The notes below the pieces were generated by a model. It worked only from the letters and a program-made list of their open reading frames with translations, did no database searches and was not told the origin of the DNA. Of a DNA stretch of 55,451 nucleotides, positions 6,686-16,689 are shown piece after piece; position 1 is the first letter of the stretch, and each line of letters begins with the position of its first letter. The translations under genes and the position numbers were made by a program. Source of the DNA: an uncultured SAR86 cluster bacterium (GTDB lineage Bacteria; Pseudomonadota; Gammaproteobacteria; Magnimaribacterales; Magnimaribacteraceae); NCBI GenBank assembly GCA_938048695.1, contig CALIUO010000014.1, positions 1 through 55,451 on the forward strand, written 5' to 3'.

Positions 6686-9478
6686 TTATTGATTATTTAA
6701 AGAAACAATTAAGTCGGCTACTGAAGCTAATGCTAAGTCTAAGTTATCAGTATTATCTACTCCGCCTTGGGCGAAATCTGGCCTTCCTCCCCCACTTCCA
6801 CCTAATTGATTAATTAAATGTTTCATTATTTCTCTAGCATCAATATCAACATCTTTTGAACACGCAACTATTGTCGGTGCTTTGTCATCTGTAATTGAAA
6901 TTAGGGCAATTATGGTATTAGGACTTTTATTTCTTAATCTATCGGCTATTTCTCTTAGTTCTTTGGCGTCAATTCCTTCAAAGTAGCTTGTTACGAGTTT
7001 ATGTCCTTCAACTTCTAAAGAGTTATCAATGAGGCTTTCTACGGATGATCCAATGTCCTGTGACTGCAATTCTTTTGATTTTTTTTGCAGAGACTTATTT
7101 TGATCTATTAAGGCTTCTAAGGCATCAATACAGTTATCAAATGTATTGAATTCAGTAATCTCTTTCCCTAAGAGTTGATTTAACTCAATATTTTCTTCTT
7201 TTATTTGAGTAATCTTTTTCAAAACTTGATCATTTGAACAATTAAGAATCTTTGCATAAGATGAAATTTCGTCTTCTAGAAAGCGGATATAATTTAAAAC
7301 TTCAATGCCATCTCTAGAGTCAAAATCTTCAACTAAAAGTTCGTTGCTTATAGCTGAATATGTTTGTTCAAGTTCGTCCAATAAAAAATTAGCACCATCA
7401 CCTGTGACAGCTTCAATCCGTCTTACTCCTGCAGAGATTCCAGACTCAGAAATAATTTTCATCACTCCTATTTCACCCGTTCTATCTACATGAGTACCTC
7501 CACAAAGCTCTACAGAAAAACCATTGCCTATATTTAAAACCCTAACTTCATCTCCGTATTTATCTCCAAAAAATGCAACGGCACCTTTCTCCATAGCATC
7601 ATTTATTGGAAGTACTTCAGTAACTGACTCAATATCTTTTGTTATTTCTAAATTGATCATATCTTCTATGGCTGCGAGGTCATCGGGCTGAATAGAGTGA
7701 TTATGGGCAAAATCAAATCTCAACCTAGATTCTTCAACCAGAGAGCCTTTTTGTTCCACATGATCTCCTAAGATATCTCTTAGAGCAGCATGCAAAAGAT
7801 GAGTCGCACTATGATTACTTTTTATTCTGTTCCTGTGAATGGTATTTATTTCAGCCATTACAGAATCATTTTTACTAAAAGTTCCTGATTTAACATGGCC
7901 TAGATGGAGAAAATGATCTCCTTTCTTTTGAGTATCATGAACTTCAAAAAGTGAGTTATCAGACTGAATAAACCCTTTATCTCCAACTTGGCCTCCAGAC
8001 TCAGCATAGAATGGAGTCTCGTTTAATAATATAAGTCCTTCTTCTCCTTCACTCAGTTGTTCTTTATTGCCTGTATCTGAGTGAGAGATAATCTCAACTA
8101 TCTTTGAGGAAGTTGAATAAGTATCGTAGCCTAAAAAATCAGTTTCACCCTCAATACTCAAAGATTCTGGAATAATTGTATTAAAGTTACTTGATGATCT
8201 AGCTCTTTCTTTTTGTTCAAGCATCAAGGCTTCATATGCCTTAATATCAACACTTAAGCTCCTTTCACGTGCAAAGTCGGCAGTCATGTCTACAGGAAAT
8301 CCATACGTATCATAGAGTTTGAAAACAATATCACCTGGTATCTCTTTGCTTTTTAAATTATCAACAGCAGATTCAAGTAGTTGCATTCCTTGTTCTAAGG
8401 TAGTTGAAAACTGCTCTTCCTCTCTAGATAGGTTGGCTCTAATAATATCTGAATTTTTTTCAAGTAATGGGTAAGCATTTCCCATTTTTTCTTCCAATAC
8501 ATGTACAAGCTTGGAAAGAATTCCTTCTTTCATTCCAAGTTTGTGAGCATGCCGGAGACCTCGTCTAATAATTCTGCGCAAAACATACCCCCTGCCTTCA
8601 TTTGATGGCACAACACCATCAGCAATTAAAAACGAAGAAGCTCTTAAATGATCAGCTATAACTCTTAGTGAGGGATTTGATAGGTCATTCTGTTCACAGA
8701 GTATTGCTGCTTCTTTAACTATAGCTTTCAGAATATCAGTTTCGTAATTATTATTTTCATTTTGTAAAACAGCAGCCATTCGCTCTAAACCCATTCCTGT
8801 ATCAACACAAGGATTTGGAAGTGGGCTAAAACTTCCATCTTTACTTCTATCAAATTGAGTAAAAACAAGATTCCAGATCTCTACGAATCTATCACCCGGT
8901 TCATTTCCTAGTTTAGGAGGATCGCCTTCAAGATGATCACCATGGTCATAGTAAATTTCGCTGCAAGGCCCGCAAGGTCCTGTATCTCCCATAGTCCAGA
9001 AATTTTCTTCGTCATCTAATCTTGAAACCCTCGAAGGATCAACTCCAACTTTATTAATCCATATGTCTTCCGACTCATCATCACTTTCGTGAACAGTAAT
9101 CCATAATTTTTCAGGTGAAATTTCGTACCTTTCTGTTAGTAATTCCCAGGCAAATAGTATTGCATCCTCTTTAAAATAATCACCGAAGCTAAAATTACCA
9201 AGCATTTCAAAAAGTGTATGGTGTCTTGCCGTATAGCCCACATTATCTAGATCGTTATGTTTTCCTCCAGCTCTAATGCATCGCTGAGAGCTTACAGCTC
9301 TTGTGTAGTTTCTATTCTCAACTCCAAGGAGTAAATCCTTAAATGGAACCATACCTGCATTAGTGAATAGCAATGTAGGATCATTAACTGGAATCAATGA
9401 AGCACTTTCTACAAGAGTATGTCCCTTCTCTTGAAAGAAATCTAAGTAGATTTTTCGTATTTCGTCAGTAGAAAGCAT
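6686..9478 (-). CDS. alaS: alanyl-tRNA synthetase with an extended C-terminal linker
   Basis: AlaRS charges tRNA-Ala and edits Ser/Gly mischarging. The catalytic core is intact (DPTLLFTNAGM at about 32-42, TARHHTLFEMLGNFSFGDYF at about 83-102). The editing domain has HSATHLLH (near 557) and CGGTHV (near 659), which supply the zinc ligands. The C-Ala domain ends with GGSGGGRPDFAQGG. At 930 residues it is about 50 longer than E. coli AlaRS (876). The surplus lies between the editing domain and C-Ala (about residues 695-805), in a Glu/Lys/Leu-rich, coiled-coil-like stretch. It heads the alaS-lysC-membrane protein run. Confidence 0.98.
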   Translation of the reverse strand: MLSTDEIRKIYLDFFQEKGHTLVESASLIPVNDPTLLFTNAGMVPFKDLLLGVENRNYTRAVSSQRCIRAGGKHNDLDNVGYTARHHTLFEMLGNFSFGDYFKEDAILFAWELLTERYEISPEKLWITVHESDDESEDIWINKVGVDPSRVSRLDDEENFWTMGDTGPCGPCSEIYYDHGDHLEGDPPKLGNEPGDRFVEIWNLVFTQFDRSKDGSFSPLPNPCVDTGMGLERMAAVLQNENNNYETDILKAIVKEAAILCEQNDLSNPSLRVIADHLRASSFLIADGVVPSNEGRGYVLRRIIRRGLRHAHKLGMKEGILSKLVHVLEEKMGNAYPLLEKNSDIIRANLSREEEQFSTTLEQGMQLLESAVDNLKSKEIPGDIVFKLYDTYGFPVDMTADFARERSLSVDIKAYEALMLEQKERARSSSNFNTIIPESLSIEGETDFLGYDTYSTSSKIVEIISHSDTGNKEQLSEGEEGLILLNETPFYAESGGQVGDKGFIQSDNSLFEVHDTQKKGDHFLHLGHVKSGTFSKNDSVMAEINTIHRNRIKSNHSATHLLHAALRDILGDHVEQKGSLVEESRLRFDFAHNHSIQPDDLAAIEDMINLEITKDIESVTEVLPINDAMEKGAVAFFGDKYGDEVRVLNIGNGFSVELCGGTHVDRTGEIGVMKIISESGISAGVRRIEAVTGDGANFLLDELEQTYSAISNELLVEDFDSRDGIEVLNYIRFLEDEISSYAKILNCSNDQVLKKITQIKEENIELNQLLGKEITEFNTFDNCIDALEALIDQNKSLQKKSKELQSQDIGSSVESLIDNSLEVEGHKLVTSYFEGIDAKELREIADRLRNKSPNTIIALISITDDKAPTIVACSKDVDIDAREIMKHLINQLGGSGGGRPDFAQGGVDNTDNLDLALASVADLIVSLNNQ

Positions 9479-9487
9479 TAGCTTAGG

Positions 9488-10189
9488 TTAGAAAATTTCA
9501 GCAAAAAAATTCATCATTGATTGCCATGATCTTTTGTCGGCATTTTCATTGTACTGAGTACCTAAATTAGGATCATTCGCTTCTTTATTTGTAAAGGCGT
9601 GGTAAGCATTTCCGTAACTGTGCAGTTGCCAATCAGCCCCAGCTTCAGTCATCTCTTTTTGAAAATCATCGACCATGGAAAGAGGGACCATTGGATCTCT
9701 TTCTCCATGTAAAACAAGCACCTTAGCCTGAATGCCATCAGTGGAAATATCTGAACTCATCAACAGTCCATGAAAACTTACAACTCCACTAATGTCTGTT
9801 CCTGATCTAGCGAGATCCAGTACCACTAATCCTCCGAAGCAATAACCAATAGCAGCTACCTTGCTTGAATCCACTCCATCAATTTTTTTACCAGCTTCTA
9901 CTGCAGAGTTAATGATAGCTTTTAGTTTATCTCTATCTTCAATAAGAGGAGTCATCAAAGATTGATTTTCCTCAGTTGAAGTCCCCACTTTAGCCTCGCC
10001 ATACATGTCAACTGCCATTGCCACATAACCTTCTTCCGCCAGTTCGATGGCTTTTTTTTCTACGAAGTCATCCCTTCCTGCCCATGTATGCACCACAAGT
10101 ACTAAAGGCGCAGATTCTTTCTCAGGATTTGCTACAAAAGCTCTATATTCTTGATCACCAAATTTATAATTTACTTCTTGAGTTTTCAT
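9488..10189 (-). CDS. dienelactone hydrolase family alpha/beta hydrolase
   Basis: A 233-residue alpha/beta hydrolase of the dienelactone hydrolase family. The nucleophile elbow is GYCFGG with Cys117, the acid is Asp165 in HGERDPMVP, and the base is His197 in GNAYHAFT, giving the family's Cys-Asp-His triad. Typical members hydrolyse lactones or esters, classically dienelactone in the chlorocatechol pathway. Nothing nearby suggests aromatic degradation, so the substrate is open; many marine paralogues are general carboxylesterases. No signal peptide, so cytosolic. It starts two bases after the gamma-carbonic-anhydrase-like gene ends and is almost surely cotranscribed with it. Confidence 0.9.
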   Translation of the reverse strand: MKTQEVNYKFGDQEYRAFVANPEKESAPLVLVVHTWAGRDDFVEKKAIELAEEGYVAMAVDMYGEAKVGTSTEENQSLMTPLIEDRDKLKAIINSAVEAGKKIDGVDSSKVAAIGYCFGGLVVLDLARSGTDISGVVSFHGLLMSSDISTDGIQAKVLVLHGERDPMVPLSMVDDFQKEMTEAGADWQLHSYGNAYHAFTNKEANDPNLGTQYNENADKRSWQSMMNFFAEIF

Positions 10190-10191
10190 AT

Positions 10192-10716
10192 TTATATTTC
10201 CATCAATTCAAGTTCTTTTTGAAACCTTTTAGAATTTTCTACGTAATGTTTTGCAGAGAGAATTAAGCCTTGTCTTTGATCTTCATTCAATTCTCCTTTT
10301 ATCTTTCCAGGAGAACCTAAAACAAGAGAACCATCTGGAACTTCCATCCCTTCCGTTATTAAGGCATTGGCTCCTACTAAGCATCCTTTACCAATTTTAG
10401 CTCCATTAAGAACGACAGAATTAATACCTATCAAACTGCCGTCACCGATGGTGCAACCATGTAACATAACTTTATGTCCAATAGTGACGTCTTTTCCAAT
10501 GTCTAAAGGGAATCCCAAATCTGTATGTAATACTGAGCATTCTTGAACATTTGATCCCTCTCCGATTGTAATTAGTTCGGTGTCACCTCTCAAAACAGCA
10601 CCAAACCATACACTGGCATTTTTACATAATCTTACCTTGCCAAGCACTGTTGCTGTCTCAGCTACATAAAATTCGCCATCAGCAGTTGGCTCGTGTTCAC
10701 CTAGTCTATAAAGCAT
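10192..10716 (-). CDS. gamma-class carbonic anhydrase-like hexapeptide-repeat protein
   Basis: A 174-residue left-handed beta-helix protein with repeated isoleucine-patch hexapeptides from about residue 15 to 135. The three metal-binding histidines of the gamma-carbonic anhydrase superfamily are visible as His64 (SVLHTD), His81 (TIGHKV) and His86 (MLHGC), with Arg43-Gly-Asp (LRGDTE) as in YrdA/CaiE/PaaY relatives. Such proteins form trimers with metal sites at the interfaces. Carbonic anhydrase activity varies in this subgroup, so I do not assign it. It sits in a three-gene minus-strand run: Nudix, this gene, hydrolase, with gaps of 14 and 2 bases. Confidence 0.9.
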   Translation of the reverse strand: MLYRLGEHEPTADGEFYVAETATVLGKVRLCKNASVWFGAVLRGDTELITIGEGSNVQECSVLHTDLGFPLDIGKDVTIGHKVMLHGCTIGDGSLIGINSVVLNGAKIGKGCLVGANALITEGMEVPDGSLVLGSPGKIKGELNEDQRQGLILSAKHYVENSKRFQKELELMEI

Positions 10717-10730
10717 TTTGAACCCCTTTA

Positions 10731-11309
10731 TTAATTACCTTTTGATTTAAGATCAATTCCTGCATTTAATGCTATATTTAAAAAATCTACTGTCATCATT
10801 GCAGTTAAACCCCATATTATATAAGAGTTGTATTCATAGGCAGGCATAAAAAAAATATCGCCATTCCTATTTATTTCATCATTCCTATGCCTTTTGTCTC
10901 TCAAAAGAAATGATAGAGGTACTCTAAAACATGCCTCAATCTCATCAGAACTATCGTTGAGTTCTATGTCGTGTGGAACTATGCCTACATATGGTGTAAC
11001 ACTAATGTTAAATCTAGAGACAACTGTATCTATGGGACCCAAAATACTTACTTTATTCCTGTCCAGACCGGTTTCCTCTTCGGACTCTCTTAATGCCGTG
11101 TTCTCAAGATTATCATCTTGCTCCTCATACATTCCTCCTGGAAAAGAAACCTCACCTCCATGGGATCCTACTTTGTTGGAGCGAAGTGTGTATATAAGCT
11201 CAGGGTCTTTAGATTCCGTAACTGCAATCAATACAGCTGCTTTTCTTAATTCTTCGACAGGCGGTCTTCCGGAATAACCTGATATTTTGTCCGTTATGTC
11301 TTCAAGCAT
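10731..11309 (-). CDS. Nudix hydrolase, CoA pyrophosphatase (NudL/YeaB) type
   Basis: A Nudix protein whose N-terminal half has the signature [10 protein letters not shown] (50-59) of the CoA-pyrophosphatase subfamily, directly followed by the Nudix box (about 59-81, with RESEEETGL supplying the metal-binding glutamates). Relatives cleave CoA or its derivatives to 4'-phosphopantetheine and 3',5'-ADP. I place the start at ATG 11309 (192 aa); an in-frame TTG 12 bases upstream is also possible, and neither has a clear ribosome site. It faces a second, unrelated Nudix gene across a short divergent promoter region (11310-11372). Confidence 0.88.
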   Translation of the reverse strand: MLEDITDKISGYSGRPPVEELRKAAVLIAVTESKDPELIYTLRSNKVGSHGGEVSFPGGMYEEQDDNLENTALRESEEETGLDRNKVSILGPIDTVVSRFNISVTPYVGIVPHDIELNDSSDEIEACFRVPLSFLLRDKRHRNDEINRNGDIFFMPAYEYNSYIIWGLTAMMTVDFLNIALNAGIDLKSKGN

Positions 11310-11372
11310 GAATAAATACAATATGTAAGTGCAGATAGTTTATACTTCTGACGCTTTAAATCGAAATAAAAA

Positions 11373-11909
11373 ATGAAATACTGTAGCGAGTGCGGTTCGG
11401 AAACTGAGAAAAAAATACCCGAAGGGGACAATAGAGAAAGAGATTGCTGCAGGAGTTGTGGTTTAATTCATTATTCAAATCCAAAAATTATTGTTGGAAC
11501 AATACCTGCTAAGAATAAATCAGTCCTTTTATGTAAAAGAGCAATAGAGCCTAGATATGGAAAATGGACTTTACCGGGTGGTTTCCTTGAAAATGGAGAA
11601 ACTGTAGCTCAAGGAGCTTTTAGGGAAACATTTGAGGAAACAAATACAGAGGTAGAAATGAATGAGCTATATGCAATATTCAATGTTCCACGAATAAATC
11701 AAGTATATATGCTATACCGCGCAAGTGTAGTTTCTAATGACTATGCGCCAACTTCGGAAAGTTTAGAAGTCCAATTTTTTGAGGAAGATGAGATACCTTG
11801 GGATGAACTTGCTTTTCCATTTGTACCAATAGTTTTAAAGAATTTCTTTTCTGACCTCGAAAAGGATGAATTTCCTCTTACAACTCACACTATAGAACGT
11901 AAGAAATAG
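11373..11909 (+). CDS. zinc-ribbon Nudix hydrolase
   Basis: A 178-residue protein with an N-terminal zinc ribbon (Cys4, Cys7, Cys25/26, Cys29) followed by a Nudix domain. The Nudix box runs from about Gly70 to Asn91 (GFLENGETVAQGAFRETFEETN), and the usual final Gly of the box is Asn. This layout is common in NADH-pyrophosphatase/ADP-ribose-type Nudix proteins that cleave nucleotide-sugar or dinucleotide diphosphates; the exact substrate cannot be assigned. No ribosome site is evident. The stop lies two bases from the convergent purL stop, with no terminator between. Confidence 0.87.
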   Translation: MKYCSECGSETEKKIPEGDNRERDCCRSCGLIHYSNPKIIVGTIPAKNKSVLLCKRAIEPRYGKWTLPGGFLENGETVAQGAFRETFEETNTEVEMNELYAIFNVPRINQVYMLYRASVVSNDYAPTSESLEVQFFEEDEIPWDELAFPFVPIVLKNFFSDLEKDEFPLTTHTIERKK

Positions 11910-11911
11910 AC

Positions 11912-14900
11912 TTAATCAATAAACTCTCTTGCGTTTAGAAATAACTTAATCCAAGGACTATAATTTTGCCATTCTTCCGGACACCAGGAGTATTGATCAT
12001 TTAAAAAGGCTCTTTCGGGATGAGGCATCATGATAGTAACTCTGCCATTTTCATTGGTAACTCCTGCAATTCCGTTTAGAGAACCATTAGGATTCATTGG
12101 ATATTTCTCAGTCTTCTCTCCTGCATGGTCTGCATAAGAAATACTAGTAAATTTTTCATTCAATGCTTTTAAGGATTTACTTGAAACCTCTGCTCTACCT
12201 TCACCATGGGCGACTGGTACGGGTATGACAGAACCTTCCATTCCTTTGAATAATATTGAAGGAGAATTCCTTACAGTAACTTGTACTAGCCTAGCTTCAA
12301 ACTTTTCTGAAGTATTTCTTTTAAAACTAGGCCAACTATCGGTTCCAGGAATCAAAGTTCTTAATTGAGATAACATTTGACAGCCATTACAGACTCCCAG
12401 TGAAAAAACATTTTCATTTTGAAAGAAATCTCCAAATTGTTTTCTTAGTTCATTGTTAAATAAAATACTATTTGCCCATCCGCCTCCTGCTCCTAGCACA
12501 TCACCGTAAGAAAATCCGCCACATGCCACTAAACCTTCAAAATCCTGCAGATGATGTCTTTTACTTACTAAATCTGTCATGTGAACATCTATACATTCAA
12601 AACCTGCTTCGTTGAAGGCTGCAGCCATCTCATTCTGACCATTAACTCCTTGTTCTCTAAGAATCGCAATTCTAGGTCTGGAACTATTTAAATTGATTCT
12701 TTCTGGAATAGAGAAATTAATAGAAGGGTTCAACGCAGGGTTATCAATTTCAGTATCATTTATAAATTCGGCTGTAGCAGTTTTTGGATTATCTCTAAGT
12801 AATTGTATTTCGTAGCTGACCTTGTACCAGTTTTCGATTAAGTCCTTAACAGGAAGTGAAAGTAATTTTTTGTTTTGGAAGTTAATTACTATATCTTTTG
12901 AACCTGATAGAGAGCCAATATTGTGTATATATTTTTCTAATCCAGTTCCATTTAACTCTTCTATAACATATTCTAAATTTTCATCTAAAACTTGTATGAC
13001 TACTCCCAGTTCTTCATTAAGGAGGAATTTCATTAACTCTTCATTGTCATTTAATGCTGAATCAAGATTAATTTTTAAGCCCGATCTTCCAGCAAAGGAC
13101 ATTTCAGCAAGAGTTGTAATAAGGCCTCCATCAGAACGATCATGGTATGCGAGTATTTTTCTTTGAGATAATAGTTTGTGAATTGACTCTACGAAAACTG
13201 GCATCTCAATTTTGCATTCTACATCCGGCGACTCGCCTCCAAGCTCATTATTGATTTGAGCCAGGATACTCCCTCCCATTCTGTTTTGGCCTTTGGCTAA
13301 ATCTATAAAAAGTAATGAAGAATTTTCTCTTTTCTTTAATTCAGGAGTCACAGCAATGGATATATCTTTAACTGGAGCAAATCCAGAAACAATCAGGGAG
13401 AGAGGAGATACTACAGATTTATCCTCTCCATTCTTACTCCATTCAGTTGACATAGAAAGAGAGTCTTTTCCAACTGGTATGGCTATATCCCATTCCGGAC
13501 ATAGCTCCATTCCTACAGATTCTACAGCCTCAAATAGATCTTTATTACCTTCTAATTTACCTGGAGAACCCATCCAGTTTGCCGATAATTTTATATCCGA
13601 AAGATTTGATATTCCAGTAGGTAAGATGTTTGTTACAACCTCTGCAACTGAAATTTTTGCTGCAGCTTTTGAGTTAATTAATGAAAGCGGAGTTCTCTCA
13701 CCCATCGCCATAGCCTCACCAGATTTTCCAGAAAAGCTTGTTTTGCATAAACTGTAATCTGAAACAGGCACTTGCCAAGGCCCGACCATTTGATCCCTTG
13801 CTATCAAACCTGTTATTGATCTATCACCTATAGTAATTAAAAATGTCTTACTAGCCACTGTAGGATGTCTCAAGACTTCGTACACAACCTCATTTGAAAT
13901 CTTTGTAGGTAATTTATGTGTAAGCTGACTTTCTGATTGAGTATTAAAAGACAGATGAGTTTTTGGAGGCTTGCCAAAAAGGATTTCCAAAGAGAGGTTA
14001 ATGGGATAGTTGTCAAAATGAGAATCATATACTTCAAGATGATTCCCTTTTGTGATTTCGCCAACGACTGAATAAGGACATCTTTCACGTTCGCAGAAAT
14101 TTGCAAACTTCTCCAAATTCTCCTCCGATATAGCTAAAACATATCTCTCTTGTGACTCGTTACACCATATTTCCATCGGTGTCATTCCTGGTTCAGAGTT
14201 AGGTATAGCCCTCAAGTTTATTAAACCTCCATGTCCGCTATCTTTCACTAGTTCCGGGATTGCATTTGATAAACCGCCAGCACCTACATCGTGTATAAAT
14301 AAAATAGGATTATTTTCATCCTGCCAACATCTATCTAAAACCTCTTGGCATCGACGTTCCATCTCTGGATTTTCTCTTTGCACAGATGCGTAGTCCAGTT
14401 CTGAATCACCCTCACCTGAAGAAAGAGACGAGGCAGAGCCTCCACCCAAACCTATTAACATTGCAGGACCACCTAAAACTACCAACTTTGATCCTATGGG
14501 CACTTCTTTCTTAATTGAATGTTCGGTTTTAATATTACCCAGACCTCCAGCCAACATGATTGGTTTATGGTAACCAAAGTGACTAATAGGAGTTTTTAAT
14601 TCAAAAGATCGAAAATATCCCAAGATATTAGGTCTTCCAAATTCATTATTAAAAGAAGCTGCTCCAATTGGTGCATCTAACATTATTTCTAACGGGGTAG
14701 CGATTCGATCTGGCTTATCTTCAAGAAACTCCCATCGTTCTTGTAGATTTGGAATACGAAGATTGGACACAGAAAATCCTGTCAATCCTGCTTTAGGTTT
14801 TGCACCAATTCCAGTTGCACCCTCATCCCTTATTTCTCCTCCTGAACCTGTGGAAGCGCCTGAGAATGGTGATATTGCCGTTGGATGATTATGAGTTTCT

Positions 14901-15793
14901 ACCTTTATTACAAGATTAACTTCTTCTTCAGACGTAATGTATTTTCCATCACGCGGAAAAAATCTTATTCCTTTATGACCTTGAAGTATCGCTGCATTAT
15001 CTTCATATGCAGAGATAACACCATCTGGAAAATTTTTATAAGTATTTCGAATCATATCGAACAAACTTCTAGAATTTTGCTTTCCATCAATAGTCCAATC
15101 TGCATTGAAGATTTTATGCCTACAATGTTCAGAATTCGCTTGGGCAAACATCATTAATTCAGCATCTGTAGGATCTTGGTTAGTTTTGGCATAACTTTCA
15201 TACAGATAAGTAATTTCTTCCTCACTGAGAGCTAAGCCAAGTTCTTTGTTGGCTTCTTGCAAAGCTTTTATTTTAGTAGAGGCAATATCAATAGTTTGTA
15301 CCTGGCCAGGTTCAAGTCTAGAAAAAAGCTGAGGAATTTCATCAAGTTCCAAAAGAATACTTTGAGTCATTTTATCTGAGAGATTAATGCCCATATCCAT
15401 TAACTCAATGGCATCAATTTTTTCTAAAAAAGAATAATAAAAACCTCGTTCTACTCTTTCTACACAATCAATACCACAATTTCTTATTATTTCTGTAGCT
15501 TTAGATGACCATGGAGAGATAGTTCCTATTCTAGGGGATAGGATAAAGAAGCTCTCCTCTTTAATATCTTGAGTATCGCTAGTATCTAATAAGTCAGATA
15601 GTTTCTTGACATCGTTTTCAGAGATCTCAGCTAAGCCTTCTCTTAATTGAAAAAAATAAATTTCTCTGGACTTAATATCACTGCCTTTTTCTAGAGATAG
15701 GGACTCTCTTATTCTCTCCAATTTAAACTCAGAGGCTGTTTCAGAACCTATCAAGGCAAAGATATTTTGTGAAACTTCGATTATTGAGTTCAT
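11912..15793 (-). CDS. purL: phosphoribosylformylglycinamidine synthase, single-chain form
   Basis: FGAM synthase catalyses the ATP- and glutamine-dependent fourth step of de novo purine synthesis. At 1293 residues this is the large form found in beta/gammaproteobacteria and eukaryotes, with linker domain, two AIRS-like halves (first half with ETHNHPTAISPFSGA and TGSGGEIRDEGATG near 295-325) and a C-terminal glutaminase. The glutaminase nucleophile is in LGVCNGCQM (near 1134), and His/Glu of the triad lie in MPHPERAF (near 1259). It is divergent from the mltF-like gene, the same neighbourhood as E. coli purL-mltF. purF, the first-step enzyme, is at 29950-31431. Confidence 0.98.
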   Translation of the reverse strand: MNSIIEVSQNIFALIGSETASEFKLERIRESLSLEKGSDIKSREIYFFQLREGLAEISENDVKKLSDLLDTSDTQDIKEESFFILSPRIGTISPWSSKATEIIRNCGIDCVERVERGFYYSFLEKIDAIELMDMGINLSDKMTQSILLELDEIPQLFSRLEPGQVQTIDIASTKIKALQEANKELGLALSEEEITYLYESYAKTNQDPTDAELMMFAQANSEHCRHKIFNADWTIDGKQNSRSLFDMIRNTYKNFPDGVISAYEDNAAILQGHKGIRFFPRDGKYITSEEEVNLVIKVETHNHPTAISPFSGASTGSGGEIRDEGATGIGAKPKAGLTGFSVSNLRIPNLQERWEFLEDKPDRIATPLEIMLDAPIGAASFNNEFGRPNILGYFRSFELKTPISHFGYHKPIMLAGGLGNIKTEHSIKKEVPIGSKLVVLGGPAMLIGLGGGSASSLSSGEGDSELDYASVQRENPEMERRCQEVLDRCWQDENNPILFIHDVGAGGLSNAIPELVKDSGHGGLINLRAIPNSEPGMTPMEIWCNESQERYVLAISEENLEKFANFCERERCPYSVVGEITKGNHLEVYDSHFDNYPINLSLEILFGKPPKTHLSFNTQSESQLTHKLPTKISNEVVYEVLRHPTVASKTFLITIGDRSITGLIARDQMVGPWQVPVSDYSLCKTSFSGKSGEAMAMGERTPLSLINSKAAAKISVAEVVTNILPTGISNLSDIKLSANWMGSPGKLEGNKDLFEAVESVGMELCPEWDIAIPVGKDSLSMSTEWSKNGEDKSVVSPLSLIVSGFAPVKDISIAVTPELKKRENSSLLFIDLAKGQNRMGGSILAQINNELGGESPDVECKIEMPVFVESIHKLLSQRKILAYHDRSDGGLITTLAEMSFAGRSGLKINLDSALNDNEELMKFLLNEELGVVIQVLDENLEYVIEELNGTGLEKYIHNIGSLSGSKDIVINFQNKKLLSLPVKDLIENWYKVSYEIQLLRDNPKTATAEFINDTEIDNPALNPSINFSIPERINLNSSRPRIAILREQGVNGQNEMAAAFNEAGFECIDVHMTDLVSKRHHLQDFEGLVACGGFSYGDVLGAGGGWANSILFNNELRKQFGDFFQNENVFSLGVCNGCQMLSQLRTLIPGTDSWPSFKRNTSEKFEARLVQVTVRNSPSILFKGMEGSVIPVPVAHGEGRAEVSSKSLKALNEKFTSISYADHAGEKTEKYPMNPNGSLNGIAGVTNENGRVTIMMPHPERAFLNDQYSWCPEEWQNYSPWIKLFLNAREFID

Positions 15794-15957
15794 TAATGCT
15801 GCTTGACATTGTAATAAAAGCGAATGTTAAGTAAATAGCTTATCTTGTGGTTTTCTTCATAAAAGGCCACTATATGTTGTGTATTTATCAATTATTGGAT
15901 ATCTGTGATGGTAAAATCACATTTTCAACATAAAATGCGAAGAAATTTGAGGGAGTA

Positions 15958-16689
15958 ATGTTTACCTATCTAAAGTTTCGATACTCTTTTATTTGTTTTC
16001 TAAGTCTCTTGACTGTTCTGAGTCTAGAAGCTCCTGCACTAAAATCCTACTCTGCTGGTGAAAAAACATTTTTCATGGAAGAATTAGAGTTTTATTGGGG
16101 GGATGATAAGCCAGGTTTAGCTACATTTTTAGAAAGAACTGACACTAGACTACCTAAATACAAATTGCTTTTCAAAGAAGCAGCAGAAGGTGTTGATGTG
16201 CACTGGAGTCTTATTGCCGCAATAAGTTATCAAGAATCTCATTGGAATCCAAAAGCCATTTCTGATACCGGTGTAAGAGGAATGATGATGCTTACTCAAA
16301 AGACTGCAAAAGAAATGGGAATTAAAAAAAGGACTAATCCTGAAGCTAGTATTTTAGGAGGAGCAAATTATTTCCAAAAAACGATGAATAGGCTTCCAAA
16401 TGAAATACCAAAACTTGACAAAATTTGGATGTCCTTAGCAGCTTATAATCTTGGTTACAAAAATCTAGAGCTCGCAAGAGAGCTTGCGCAATCTAAGAAA
16501 CTCGACTCAAATCTATGGTCTGATGTCTCTTTAGCTTTGAAAGAAATTTTAATAGATCGATACGGTAAAGAATCCACAGAATTTGTTAAGCATGATCAAG
16601 TGATGAAATACGTAGAAAATATTAGCCTGTACTACACAACACTTTCGATTCTTCATAAAGAAGAAGATTTGTTGGTTCTAGCTGATTAG
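15958..16689 (+). CDS. mltF: MltF-type lytic transglycosylase lacking the N-terminal substrate-binding-like domain
   Basis: The 243-residue protein has a signal-like hydrophobic N-terminus (about 8-28), a short spacer, then the MltF catalytic domain from about residue 54. Catalytic Glu93 is in [13 protein letters not shown], followed by [10 protein letters not shown] (104-113), ILGGANYF (132-139) and [12 protein letters not shown] (160-171). E. coli MltF is about 500 residues and has an extra periplasmic solute-binding-like module before the catalytic domain; here it is absent. Position next to purL supports orthology rather than a generic Slt gene. It cleaves peptidoglycan with 1,6-anhydro product formation. 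The start has a good site (GAGGGAG). Its 3' end overlaps uvrB by 12 bases. Confidence 0.88.
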   Translation: MFTYLKFRYSFICFLSLLTVLSLEAPALKSYSAGEKTFFMEELEFYWGDDKPGLATFLERTDTRLPKYKLLFKEAAEGVDVHWSLIAAISYQESHWNPKAISDTGVRGMMMLTQKTAKEMGIKKRTNPEASILGGANYFQKTMNRLPNEIPKLDKIWMSLAAYNLGYKNLELARELAQSKKLDSNLWSDVSLALKEILIDRYGKESTEFVKHDQVMKYVENISLYYTTLSILHKEEDLLVLAD

